Shown: positions 56,011 to 63,799, counted from the first letter of the stretch. The stretch is DNA of 64,000 nt from Oleiharenicola lentus (GCF_004118375.1 NZ_SDHX01000002.1:795001-859000), one strand, 5' to 3'. Notes: generated from the letters alone by a model not told the origin. Numbers and translations are program-made.

Positions 56011-57876
56011 TCAGGGCAGGCGCCTGATCAGGTTGTCGAAATATTCCTGCCGGATCTTCTCCCTCTGCGCCGGCGTGAGGGTATCGGCCTTGACCGGCGC
56101 GGGCGGCATGGTGGTGGGGCCACCCTTGATCGCCACAACCCGGCTGATTCGGCTGACGGTCATGGGCGTGAACCGCCGCTCCCACACGGTCTCGAGCTGA
56201 TAATCCGGCCCCAGGTCGTAATCAGGCTGAACGTTCAGATGGCCGGTGTCCGGATCCACCTGGTAGCGTTGAAACACATAGAAGGCGGTGAACGTGTGAT
56301 TGCGGAAATTGAATTCCAGGATGTCCTTCCGCTCCAGCGCCTGGCGCACCGGCGTGGCCGATACCTTGTGGGTGATCCAGATCAGCGCCTCGGGATCGAT
56401 GAAAAGATAGTCCTTTTCCGGATGGGCGCTCATGAACTCCCGGCGCCACTCCGTTTCCCTTCCGACATAGTAGTCCAGCGAGTAGTCATGCCGGGCCATG
56501 GCCGGCAGCGAGAAAGAAAAATAGCCGACACCCGTGAGCCCGAGCAGGACGGGCCAGAGCCACTTGAAGCGGGCGAACTGGGTTGCCACCGTGACAATCG
56601 CAAACACGAGCCAGAGGTTCAGCGGCAGGCTGAGGCGGCGGATGACCGGATCGTCGAAGCGGCCCCAGAAATAGAAAAGCATCAGGAGGGTGTGCGCGGC
56701 AAATCCCGTGGCGAAGATCGCATGCGCAACCGGAATCGTGGGCCCAGTCGTGCGGGCTGCGCTCAGCGTGCGCCACCACCAGAGCAGGAGGAAGGGCAGC
56801 GCCACGAACCCGAGAGCCGACAAGATGAGGGCGTTGGAATGCTCACCGGTCGTGTCAAAAAAGAAGTTCAGCCAATGCGGCAGGTTCACCGCCGCATACC
56901 CCAGGGAGAAGGGGCGATCGAATCCCGGCTGGCTCGCCAATTCCCAGGCCGATTCACGGGCGCTGAAAATCTTCTGGTGCAATGCGACCGGCACAAAGAG
57001 CAAAGGGACAAAGACCGTTTCCCAACTCAGCAGCGGCCGACCTTGCCGCCACCAAACCCACCCCAGCATGATCCCGACCGGAATCAGGAAGAGCACCGAT
57101 TCATAGCGGGTCTGAGACAGCAGGACCACGGATAGCAACATGGCTTGCTGGCTCAATTGGTCCGGCCGGACAAAATAGCGCACGGCCAGCGTCAGCGTCA
57201 GGGTGATCATCACCAGGTTCAAAAGATCAAAACCTCCGCCCGTCGCGCTCTGCGCCAGCAGCGGCAGACTGCTCAGCAACAGAACCGCGAGCACCGCCCC
57301 CATCATCCCGGCCAGCTTGCGCACCACGGCATAGACAAGAAACAGCAATCCGAAGCCCAACCCGGCATTCAGCACGAAGGCGTTTTCCGGCCGGTAACCG
57401 GTCAGATCGTGCAACACGGAAACCAGGAACGGATGCAACAGCGGTCGTTTGTCCAGCTGGCCGTCCAGCAACTGGAAGGCCCCCTGAAGATCGTGGGCCC
57501 GAACCGGCACATAGGCCTGCTTGTCGAAGTGCATGCCCATCGACGTGCCAAGCAACATGATCTCATCCATCAGGATCTTGAAGCCGAACCGCTCGTGCAC
57601 GAGGAGCAGGGACCCGCAAGCCAACAACAGCAGAAGGATGCCCGGAGGGAATTCACTTCGCCACGAGGTCCAGGGTCGATCGGCCCGCAAAAGCTGAAAC
57701 AGCGACCAACCAAACCAGGCGAACGTGCCCAGCATGATCCAGTAACCGCCCTTGGTCATCACCTGGAGCGCGACAGCCGGTGGCACCACCACGAAGCCCA
57801 AAATAATCGCCAGCAGACCGGCCAATAGCAGGACACCCATGCGGCGGTCTTCTCGAACCAGTTGGAGTAGTTTCAT
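56011..57876 (-). CDS. GT-C-like polytopic membrane protein, paralogue 2
   Basis: 621 aa from the ATG at 57876 (MKLLQLVREDRRMG); a GTG 6 codons earlier is possible. About twelve hydrophobic helices. Loop 1 is ERFGFKILMDEIMLLGTSMGMHFDKQ, with MDE as the likely acidic pair, then DKRPLLHPFLVSVLHDLTGYR and LLSQTRYESVLFLIP. It is the first gene of a four-gene run (57876 to 50713) and paralogous to the next gene. The C-terminus ends in a charged tail (REKIRQEYFDNLIRRLP). Confidence 0.82.
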   Translation of the reverse strand: MKLLQLVREDRRMGVLLLAGLLAIILGFVVVPPAVALQVMTKGGYWIMLGTFAWFGWSLFQLLRADRPWTSWRSEFPPGILLLLLACGSLLLVHERFGFKILMDEIMLLGTSMGMHFDKQAYVPVRAHDLQGAFQLLDGQLDKRPLLHPFLVSVLHDLTGYRPENAFVLNAGLGFGLLFLVYAVVRKLAGMMGAVLAVLLLSSLPLLAQSATGGGFDLLNLVMITLTLTLAVRYFVRPDQLSQQAMLLSVVLLSQTRYESVLFLIPVGIMLGWVWWRQGRPLLSWETVFVPLLFVPVALHQKIFSARESAWELASQPGFDRPFSLGYAAVNLPHWLNFFFDTTGEHSNALILSALGFVALPFLLLWWWRTLSAARTTGPTIPVAHAIFATGFAAHTLLMLFYFWGRFDDPVIRRLSLPLNLWLVFAIVTVATQFARFKWLWPVLLGLTGVGYFSFSLPAMARHDYSLDYYVGRETEWRREFMSAHPEKDYLFIDPEALIWITHKVSATPVRQALERKDILEFNFRNHTFTAFYVFQRYQVDPDTGHLNVQPDYDLGPDYQLETVWERRFTPMTVSRISRVVAIKGGPTTMPPAPVKADTLTPAQREKIRQEYFDNLIRRLP

Positions 57877-57996
57877 AGGCGGTTCTGCATGCACTCTTCC
57901 GAAACGGCGTGTTTAAAGCCACAATGAAAGCCTTGGACAATAGTCCCTTTGAACAATCTTGTGCCGCTATTCGTCAGCCAAATCCGATACACCGGC

Positions 57997-58026
57997 AAAA
58001 AAAAGGCCGCCCCCGGAAGGGCGGCC
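57997..58026 (-). terminator. Intrinsic terminator of pilin gene 1
   Basis: On the minus strand GGCCGCCC-TTCC-GGGGGCGGCC is followed by eight T residues. The stem and the U-run make a strong terminator, 25 nt after the pilin stop. An identical terminator lies at 58769-58798. Confidence 0.9.
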
Positions 58027-58050
58027 GAAATAGCTTCTCAAGTGAGATAA

Positions 58051-58398
58051 TCAGGGAGCGTAGGTGATGGTGCGGAGACCAGCCACACCGGTGATCGTGA
58101 TCGTCTCGCCCTGCTGGTAGGTGGCAGGATAGCTCTCGCTGGCGACGGTGTTGAGCGCCTTCACGTAGTTGGTCGCGCCAACGAGGTTGCTAACGCCGAC
58201 GGACGAACCACCGTATTCCAGGTAATACTGGTCAGCGGCAGCGGACAGCTGGCGGGCGTTGTTCAACACGGCCTTGTCCTGGGAGGCCTGACGGACCTTC
58301 TGGAAGGCGGGAATGGCCATGGCGGCGAGGAGGCCGATGATGACCACGACGATCATGATTTCAACGAGCGTGAAGCCCTTGGAGGAACGAATGTTCAT
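58051..58398 (-). CDS. Type IV pilin-like / type II secretion pseudopilin, copy 1
   Basis: 115 aa, ATG at 58398. Leader MNIRSSKG is cut before Phe in the motif KGFTLVEIMIVVVIIGLLAA, with Glu at +5, so a prepilin peptidase processes it. The hydrophobic helix continues AMAIPAFQKVRQASQDKAVLNNARQLSAAADQYY. The rest is a small C-terminal beta domain ending LRTITYAP; no C-terminal Cys pair is present. It could be a major pilin or a GspG/H-like pseudopilin. No assembly genes are in the window. It differs from copy 2 only by Glu/Gln in the QQGETI segment. Confidence 0.92.
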   Translation of the reverse strand: MNIRSSKGFTLVEIMIVVVIIGLLAAMAIPAFQKVRQASQDKAVLNNARQLSAAADQYYLEYGGSSVGVSNLVGATNYVKALNTVASESYPATYQQGETITITGVAGLRTITYAP

Positions 58399-58421
58399 GG
58401 ATTTAACTTTATGATGTTTAT

Positions 58422-58756
58422 CCGCACAGATCGTGCGATTAACGCCCATCTCAGCCGAGTGTATCTTCCGTAACAAGGCTCATCTCATCTAGGCGTCGGT
58501 AAGAAAATGTAACGTTGGCCAATCAGGGCATTTCTACTCTACTGGCCCTCATCGCATACAGAGACTGCGAGCCGCAGCGAATCCAGATGGTCCTGAAACA
58601 GCAAAGGCTCATCTCTATTAGCCGATGCTGAGAATTCTCTAGCTTGGTTGTCCAACCTCCGTTGAGGCTCACCATTCCTGCCAAGGCGGGGCACGCACTG
58701 GAATTTCTACCCCTTGTTGGTTACCAACGGCAATCTGCCGCACATTTGGTCAGTCA
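58422..58756 (-). promoter_or_regulatory. Pilin 1 promoter and leader region
   Basis: No gene. Immediately 5' of the pilin leader is a hairpin CGCAC-AGATC-GTGCG (58423-58437). Further upstream a box reads TTACATTTTCTTACCGAC on the minus strand (58495-58512), preceded by GATTG at 58520-58524. Closely similar elements precede pilin 2 (59203-59223 and 59278-59306) although the rest of the sequence differs, so they are probably functional. No clear sigma54 pattern was found. From 58525 to 58756 I see nothing. Confidence 0.6.
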
Positions 58757-58768
58757 CGATACACCGGC

Positions 58769-58798
58769 AAAAAAAAGGCCGCCCCCGGAAGGGCGGCC
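58769..58798 (-). terminator. Intrinsic terminator of pilin gene 2
   Basis: Identical to the terminator at 57997-58026: GGCCGCCC, TTCC loop, GGGGGCGGCC and eight T on the minus strand. It isolates the two pilin genes into separate transcripts. Confidence 0.9.
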
Positions 58799-58822
58799 GA
58801 AATAGCTTCTCAAGCGAGATGA

Positions 58823-59170
58823 TCAGGGAGCGTAGGTGATGGTGCGGAGACCGGCCACGCCCGTGATGGTGATCGTCTGACCCTGCTGGTAGGTGGCAGG
58901 ATAGCTCTCGCTGGCGACGGTGTTGAGCGCCTTCACGTAGTTGGTCGCGCCAACGAGGTTGCTGACGCCGACGGACGAACCACCGTATTCCAGGTAATAC
59001 TGGTCAGCGGCAGCGGACAGCTGGCGGGCGTTGTTCAACACGGCCTTGTCCTGGGAGGCCTGACGGACCTTCTGGAAGGCGGGAATGGCCATGGCGGCGA
59101 GGAGGCCGATGATGACCACGACGATCATGATTTCAACGAGCGTGAAGCCCTTGGAGGAACGAATGTTCAT
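58823..59170 (-). CDS. Type IV pilin-like / pseudopilin, copy 2
   Basis: 115 aa, ATG at 59170, nearly identical to the gene at 58051-58398: the same class III prepilin leader and the same body except one residue (QQGQTI instead of QQGETI). The nucleotide differences I found lie in the C-terminal third and at the 3' end. It is followed by its own terminator and preceded by its own leader hairpin (59203-59223). Either gene could supply the bulk subunit. It lies 168 nt downstream of rsfS on the same strand. Confidence 0.92.
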   Translation of the reverse strand: MNIRSSKGFTLVEIMIVVVIIGLLAAMAIPAFQKVRQASQDKAVLNNARQLSAAADQYYLEYGGSSVGVSNLVGATNYVKALNTVASESYPATYQQGQTITITGVAGLRTITYAP

Positions 59171-59193
59171 GGATTTAACTTTATGATGTTTAT

Positions 59194-59306
59194 GTATGAG
59201 ATGCTCGCACAATACATGCGAGCGGTTTGCATCTGAATCGATGAAGGGACCCAAGACAAGATTCATTTCCCTTACGGGTCGGTAAATAAATGTAATGCTG
59301 ACAATC
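59194..59306 (-). promoter_or_regulatory. Pilin 2 promoter and leader region
   Basis: A 7-bp hairpin GCTCGCA-CAATACA-TGCGAGC (59203-59223) occupies the same place as the 5-bp hairpin of copy 1 but with unrelated loop and partly different stem sequence. The upstream box TTACATTTATTTACCGAC (minus strand, 59278-59295) matches copy 1 in 16 of 18 positions, and GATTGTCA follows the same spacing. Confidence 0.6.
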
Positions 59307-59338
59307 TCCCCGCACGGCCTACGCAAGGAAACAAAAGA

Positions 59339-59764
59339 TTACTTAAGTAACTTGATAACAGGAATATCCACGGCGTCCTTCCAAAGGCTCTCCATGCGAT
59401 ACTTGTCGCGATTTTCGGCGGTGAACAGATGTATCATGATCTCAAACGCATCCACGACCGTCCAGCCACTGCCCTTGGCGGCATCCATGCCGAGGATCTT
59501 GGCCCGATTTGAGTCCAACACCTTTTCCAACTCGACCCGCAACGCCCGCAGGTGCGGCTCGGAGGTCGCGGTGCCGAGCACCAGGTAGTCGGTGATGCTC
59601 GATTGGTCGCTGACATCCAAGACCTGGAGGGATTCGGCCTTTTTGGCGTCCATCGCCTGCACCACCAGCTTGAGCAGCTGCAGCGCGGGATCGGCCTTGC
59701 GGGCCGGCTTGGTTGACTTGGTCGGTTTCTTGGCGGCGGGCTTGCGGACGGTTTTGGATTTCAT
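59339..59764 (-). CDS. rsfS: Ribosomal silencing factor RsfS
   Basis: 141 aa. It binds L14 (uL14) of the large ribosomal subunit and blocks subunit joining under starvation. A basic, Lys/Ala-rich N-terminal extension (residues 1-25) precedes the core: LLKLVVQAMDAKKAESLQVLDVSDQSSITDYLVLGTATSEPHL (quoted only in part: QVLDVSDQSSITDYLVLGTA), then GSGWTVVDAFEIMIHLFTAE and YRMESLW. These are the conserved Iojap/RsfS motifs. It follows nadD by 6 nt, the usual bacterial gene pair. Confidence 0.96.
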   Translation of the reverse strand: MKSKTVRKPAAKKPTKSTKPARKADPALQLLKLVVQAMDAKKAESLQVLDVSDQSSITDYLVLGTATSEPHLRALRVELEKVLDSNRAKILGMDAAKGSGWTVVDAFEIMIHLFTAENRDKYRMESLWKDAVDIPVIKLLK

Positions 59765-59770
59765 CGGGCT

Positions 59771-60349
59771 TCAGCGATAGAGTTTCCGGCTCTCAATATA
59801 CGCGATCACTTTCTGCGGACAGAAATAATGCAGCGAAAGACCGTTTTTGACGCGCTCGCGCAGTTGGCTGGAACTGATTTCGATCAGATGGCCGTCGCAA
59901 CGGTGCAGTCGGAGGCCGTCGATTTCGACGTGGGGCTTCACCGGGTGCTTGGGCCGCTCCAGGAAAATGAACTCCACCAACTGCACCAACTCGGAAATAT
60001 CCTTCCACCGGTGCAGCAGTGGCAGCTGGTCACCACCAATAATCCAGAAAAGTTCATCCTGCGGATACTGCGCCTTGAAATGCCGCACCGAGTCCACCGT
60101 GTAACTGATGCCGCCTTTGCGCAGTTCGTAGTCGGAGATTTCCAGCCTTCGGTCCCACTCGGTGGCCGCCTGCAGCATGGTCAGGCGATCCTCGATCGTG
60201 GACTGCACATCGTTGGGTTTGAGCGGGGCCTGGGCCGCCGGCACGAGGAAAAGCCGGTCGAGGTGAAATTGTTCGAGCACATCCTGAGCGGCGATCAGAT
60301 GACCGAAGTGGACCGGATCGAAGCTGCCGCCCAGAAAGCCGATTTTCAT
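59771..60349 (-). CDS. nadD: Nicotinate-nucleotide adenylyltransferase
   Basis: 192 aa. It adenylates nicotinate mononucleotide to deamido-NAD in NAD synthesis. The ATP-binding GGSFDPVHFGH motif lies at residues 7-17, the substrate-binding FWIIGGDQLPLLHRWKD in the middle and ISSSQLRERV near the C-terminus (the ISST-x-hR motif). Length is normal. It is the first gene of the nadD-rsfS pair and divergent from the interrupted tRNA-Leu at 60457. Confidence 0.97.
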   Translation of the reverse strand: MKIGFLGGSFDPVHFGHLIAAQDVLEQFHLDRLFLVPAAQAPLKPNDVQSTIEDRLTMLQAATEWDRRLEISDYELRKGGISYTVDSVRHFKAQYPQDELFWIIGGDQLPLLHRWKDISELVQLVEFIFLERPKHPVKPHVEIDGLRLHRCDGHLIEISSSQLRERVKNGLSLHYFCPQKVIAYIESRKLYR

Positions 60350-60456
60350 GCGCGCTGACGCTTCGCTGGTTTAAGCAGCCCGCTTTGCCGGAGGGTGAAG
60401 TCTCTTGCCACGTCCCCACTTCATGCCGCTATCCTCCCTCGGCAATCCCAAACCTC

Positions 60457-60512
<56 letters not shown>

Positions 60513-60526
<14 letters not shown>

Positions 60527-60738
60527 GCAGTAAGAACAAGCTACTTAGGTAAACGTCGCTGACGGTCTTGTCCACAGTCTTGTCCACTTTTTCAGGACGT
60601 GATTGCGCCTCCAAATCTTGTGCTGGCCAACCTCCTCAAACACCGGAAATCTCAGGCTCATAAGCTTTGCCTGGGTGGCGGAATTGGTCAGACGCAACGG
60701 ACTTAAAATCCGTTGGCCGAAAGGCCGTGTGGGTTCGA
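60513..60738 (+). repeat. 12-bp direct repeat GTGTGGGTTCGA, probable attachment-site core
   Basis: Copies at 60513-60524 (in the broken tRNA) and 60727-60738 (in the complete tRNA), 214 bp apart. They cover the T-stem and T-loop, the common crossover site of tyrosine recombinases. Recombination between them would excise 214 bp and give one tRNA-Leu. The segment between holds the direct repeat TCTTGTCCAC (twice near 60569-60590), possibly an integrase-arm site. Confidence 0.65.
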
Positions 60739-60756
60739 TTCCCACCCCGGGCACCA
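60669..60756 (+). tRNA. tRNA-Leu (UAA), complete, CCA encoded
   Basis: Class II tRNA of 85 nt plus encoded CCA: GCCTGGG/CCCGGGC acceptor with one T-G wobble, anticodon arm CGGA-CTTAAAA-TCCG with TAA, extended variable arm GGCC-GAAA-GGCC, T-arm GTGGG-TTCGATT-CCCAC, discriminator A. The body differs clearly from the truncated tRNA upstream (acceptor, D-arm, anticodon stem, variable arm), so it did not arise by simple duplication. Confidence 0.95.
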
Positions 60757-60783
60757 ACTGCGTCATCAGGTCGATGCGTGCAG

Positions 60784-61092
60784 TTAAGCCGCCTTATTCG
60801 GAAGAACTGAGACCGTGGAGGCCTTGCTCCGGTTTAAGTAACGTGCGAGCTCTGACGGCCGGATGGCAGCACGCGACGCCACCTCTTCGAGGTGGAGCTG
60901 CCCCTCCGCTCGTGCCTTAAACGCCGCCGACCTTGAGATCACGAGCTTGAAAAGCTCCAAGGGGACCGGGACGTCATACATGAGGGCAAACGACATGATA
61001 GCCCCCGAAGATGCGTGTGGAGCAATCTCGTCGACCGAAGTGGTCGCCACGAGAGTGGCGCTGACTGACTTGCTTGATGGAATGGTGCTCAT
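60784..61092 (-). CDS. Hypothetical small protein in the mobile region
   Basis: 102 aa, ATG at 61092. No family recognised. Residues 62-90 (LHLEEVASRAAIRPSELARYLN) could form a helix-turn-helix. There is no clear ribosome binding site and the region is open on the other strand as well, so the call is tentative. Lower GC than the chromosome to the left, as in the rest of the element. From 61093 to 61370 there is no convincing gene. Confidence 0.35.
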   Translation of the reverse strand: MSTIPSSKSVSATLVATTSVDEIAPHASSGAIMSFALMYDVPVPLELFKLVISRSAAFKARAEGQLHLEEVASRAAIRPSELARYLNRSKASTVSVLPNKAA

Positions 61093-61370
61093 GGCATTCT
61101 TGAATATAGCACGGCCGATTTCACGGGCTGATCGGCCTTCCTGATGCTAGCCTTTGGCATGCCCGACCCATGTATGCGTTGGGTCTAAGTCTTGGGACGA
61201 AGCCTGCTGAATCGTGAAAGATCTTTCTGTCGAATCCCTGCCCCCGTGTCTGCGATCCGCTGTTCGAGGTCGATCGGCAACAACGAGGCGTCTTCCCCAT
61301 TACTATCTTTGTATAGTATAGAGATCGAACTGGTTGCTCCGGCGGTAGCACAATGAAAATCAATGAGGGT

Positions 61371-61931
61371 CTAAGATGCTGCTTCAAGCGCCTCGGACGC
61401 CTGATCAATCAGCTCAATGGGCTCCGCCAGATTACCGTCCTCGGCCAACGACTCGCGCGCAAGAACGAGATACTTGGCACCCCGCTGCCGCGGGGTGCTC
61501 TTCACCGGCTTTTCGGCCTTAATGCGTGCGGCAGGAGTCGCCGAATTCTTTGACACCGCCAGTTTAGCCAAGAGCGCATTCACGGGCTTTGTGGCAGTGG
61601 TAGGGCCTGTCAAGACCTCCTGGCAACGGACGCACAAAAGGCTGTGAATTCCCGCAATCCGACTATCCTTGGGGGTGACTCGCCGACCCAGACGGACCTG
61701 TTCCTCCACCCAAGCGCCCCGGCGAATCACGAATGCGGCGCATGATACCGCCCACGACCAGTCGGGGTCCTTAGCATATGCTCCGCCGGCAGGATCAGAT
61801 GCCGCTGTCACAAGCTCGCGCACTAAGGTGTCGCTGGGCTGACTGAGGATGCGTTGCACACTACGAAGGGCTCCCGAGAAGCTCTCCCCGGTGTGCTTAC
61901 GGTTCAGTTTATTGATGCTCTTCTTGGCCAT
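61371..61931 (-). CDS. Hypothetical protein of the mobilizable element
   Basis: 186 aa, no family recognised. A basic N-terminus (MAKKSINKLNRKHTGESF) is followed by an Ala-rich middle part with a CxxC (SLLCVRCQEVL). This could be a zinc knuckle, but only one pair is present. The C-terminal part is Lys/Arg/Ala-rich. It is encoded on the same strand as the relaxase, 76 nt downstream, and is probably co-transcribed. Confidence 0.6.
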   Translation of the reverse strand: MAKKSINKLNRKHTGESFSGALRSVQRILSQPSDTLVRELVTAASDPAGGAYAKDPDWSWAVSCAAFVIRRGAWVEEQVRLGRRVTPKDSRIAGIHSLLCVRCQEVLTGPTTATKPVNALLAKLAVSKNSATPAARIKAEKPVKSTPRQRGAKYLVLARESLAEDGNLAEPIELIDQASEALEAAS

Positions 61932-62007
61932 AGTCGCATAATTCTAGCACGCGATTTTTTTACCCGAGCAGCCCAAAGAGGCCTCTACTGCCCTCGGAAC
62001 GATTAGC

Positions 62008-63150
62008 TCATAACGGCGGCAAAAGATCTTTTTCGGGCCCCGTCGCACCATCGAGAGCCTCCGAAGCAAGCCGCAGTTCCTCCTCCAGTGATAGCGGTAG
62101 CAACTGGCTAGGAATTGCTGGGCCGCCGTCCCCAGATACCTCAGGCGGTTGGGTTTTATCGCCGTTTTGGGGTGGTGCCTGGTCGATGATAGGCAAGTTA
62201 CTCGGCTGGGGGCTCTCATTTCGCTCAGAGCCGGCGCCTACGGTTTTCCCGGTATCAAACTGCTTGGTCTGATTGGCCACGACTGGGGTATTGGCCGGGG
62301 GATTCCGACGCATCGGGGACAAATCCGCGATCAGCGCATCCGCTATCGCCAGCTCACGCTGCAGCCCTAGCTCACGTTGCCGATCAGCACGGCTTAGAAT
62401 CGAGGCAGGATTCAACTGGTTCTCGACTTTCATCCGCCGTTCGGCGATACGATCCAGTTTGTCGATTCTGCGATTGAAATTTCCGTAGCGCGTGGGAATC
62501 CCCTTGCGCTCCAGCTCTGTCGCCCGCTCACCGAGGTGGCGCCGCGGAATCCGGTTCCGGCCCGCCCGCGTGTGGGACAACCGACTCACTTTCGGCACTC
62601 CTGCTGGTAGCCCCGCGTTGACGATGTCCTCCCATTTTTTCCGGATACTCTCGATGATTACGGAGCCGGTCGTCGCCACATCGAGGGCGCGAGTCTTTCC
62701 ACCGAACGACTGCCCCCTTTCATTCCAGACCCGGGTAGCAAAGATTAGGTGACCGTGAGGGTTGCGCGGCTTGTCCAGCTCGCCGGCATTATCGTGGAGT
62801 GCAACCACCACCGGCACACCCAGCAACCGGCTGATCACCTCCGCCATAGCCACCAGCATTTTCCACTGTTCCTCTTGGGAATTTTCTCGAGGCAGGGCCA
62901 CGATCTGGTGACGTCCCTCGATGGAATTCTTCCGCCGCTCGGCGGACTCTGCCTTCTGCCAAAGGTCCTGAATCGGGAGATTCGACCCGACGCACGCGAA
63001 CCTGACCACATCACCGCGGGTGCGCCGGCGATAGGTCCTGCCGGTGCGCGTGCTCCGCAGCTTTAGCCCGGTTATGTAGCCAAGGAGTTGGATGACGCTC
63101 CGGCCCTTGCTGCGCTGAATCGGACGGATTTGGCAATGATAGTTGGCCAT
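62008..63150 (-). CDS. MobA/MobL-type (MOBQ) relaxase
   Basis: 380 aa. It nicks the origin of transfer and leads the strand into the recipient. The N-terminus ANYHCQIRPIQRSKGRSVIQLLGY matches the MobA/MobL start (shown in part), GREST-like motif III is NPHGHLIFATRVWNERG (two His), and RRHLGERATELERKGIPTRYG is the characteristic downstream block. The active-site tyrosine is probably the Tyr in QLLGYITG. About 150 C-terminal residues are Pro/Gln-rich and unlike other domains; no primase domain is present. It is divergent from a possible accessory gene, with an IncQ-like nic region between them. Confidence 0.9.
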   Translation of the reverse strand: MANYHCQIRPIQRSKGRSVIQLLGYITGLKLRSTRTGRTYRRRTRGDVVRFACVGSNLPIQDLWQKAESAERRKNSIEGRHQIVALPRENSQEEQWKMLVAMAEVISRLLGVPVVVALHDNAGELDKPRNPHGHLIFATRVWNERGQSFGGKTRALDVATTGSVIIESIRKKWEDIVNAGLPAGVPKVSRLSHTRAGRNRIPRRHLGERATELERKGIPTRYGNFNRRIDKLDRIAERRMKVENQLNPASILSRADRQRELGLQRELAIADALIADLSPMRRNPPANTPVVANQTKQFDTGKTVGAGSERNESPQPSNLPIIDQAPPQNGDKTQPPEVSGDGGPAIPSQLLPLSLEEELRLASEALDGATGPEKDLLPPL

Positions 63151-63227
63151 ACCCTCCCATATAGCACAGCTCCCGGCGGCAGGGCTTTGGCCGCGAACGG
63201 AGCAGATTGCTTAAGGTTGCGCAGGCA

Positions 63228-63244
63228 CAAGTGCGCACCCTCCC
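63228..63244 (+). other. Putative origin of transfer, IncQ/RSF1010-like nic region
   Basis: CAAGTGCGCACCCTCCC closely resembles the RSF1010/IncQ nic region (TAAGTGCGCCCTCCC), differing by one inserted base. It lies in the 277-nt gap between the divergent relaxase and accessory genes, the usual place of oriT in MOBQ systems. Upstream is TGCGCA...TGCGCA (63218-63237), which may provide the inverted repeat. The rest of 63151-63427 shows no gene. Confidence 0.6.
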
Positions 63245-63427
63245 GACCCCGAAAAATTCCCGAATCCACCTCACGCCAATCCCCGACCGTTCCACAGCCT
63301 GCCATCCCCCCCACCCCCTCATGCCCAACCCGTCATCTTGATTTATCCATCCGGCCGAACCCCACGCCACATGGGACCAACCTCCCGTCAGCGAGTGCTA
63401 TGATGAAAGCGAACCAATCCAATCATC

Positions 63428-63799
63428 ATGAAAAAAACCGCCCAAACACTCGCCCTACTCCAGCAGAAGAAAGCCCAGCTCCGGATCCGGGAGAAGCAGC
63501 TCAAGGCCGATCTCGAGGCCCAGATCGCAAACGAAAACCGGAAACTACGTCTCGCCATTGGTGGCTGCATTATCGAACAACTCACGGAGCCGGCCATCCG
63601 ACGCGCACTGAGCAAGGTCCTGCCCAGCCTTCGTCCTGATTACCGCGAGAGGCTGTCGGGCCTGATGACCGCAGCGGTCAACACCAAGCAGGGACAGGCT
63701 CAGATCAACTTCTCAGAACCAGCCCAGCCGGCGACCCCAGCCCTTCCCAAACCCCCACCCGCCGCTGCATCCGGCGTGGCCCCGGATCCCGGAACCTGA
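63428..63799 (+). CDS. Possible mobilization accessory protein (TraD/MobC-like)
   Basis: 123 aa. The N-terminal half is a charged coiled coil (LLQQKKAQLRIREKQLKADL) followed by ENRKLRLAIGGCIIEQL, which resembles the IGG-centred C-terminal region of small TraD/MobC-type accessory proteins of IncQ and Ti-like systems. The C-terminus is Pro/Ala-rich. It is divergent from the relaxase and flanks the putative oriT, which supports the role. The family assignment is by pattern only. From 63800 to the window end I see no supported gene. Confidence 0.55.
   Translation: MKKTAQTLALLQQKKAQLRIREKQLKADLEAQIANENRKLRLAIGGCIIEQLTEPAIRRALSKVLPSLRPDYRERLSGLMTAAVNTKQGQAQINFSEPAQPATPALPKPPPAAASGVAPDPGT

Larger units (their letters stand above)
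57985..59193. repeat. Tandem 437-bp duplication carrying a pseudopilin gene and terminator
   Basis: Unit 1 is 57985-58421 and unit 2 is 58757-59193, offset 772 bp. Each holds the terminator, the complete pilin gene and about 23 nt of its 5' leader. The differences I could count are few and lie mostly in the last third of the gene and at the 3' end. Only one changes an amino acid (Glu in copy 1, Gln in copy 2). The intervening 335 bp differ completely. Confidence 0.9.

Noticed and set aside
60527-60668. Minus-strand fragment reading [13 protein letters not shown] that might be an integrase tail
   Set aside because: Only a few dozen codons without catalytic residues; the resemblance to integrase C-termini is impressionistic.
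60545-60766. Minus-strand ORF containing GVGIEPTRPFGQRILSPLRLTN
   Set aside because: This is the well-known spurious translation of an antisense tRNA gene; it covers the complete tRNA-Leu.
61121-61408. 95-codon minus-strand ORF in the mobile region
   Set aside because: It overlaps the better-supported 61371-61931 gene and has no start signal or recognisable composition.
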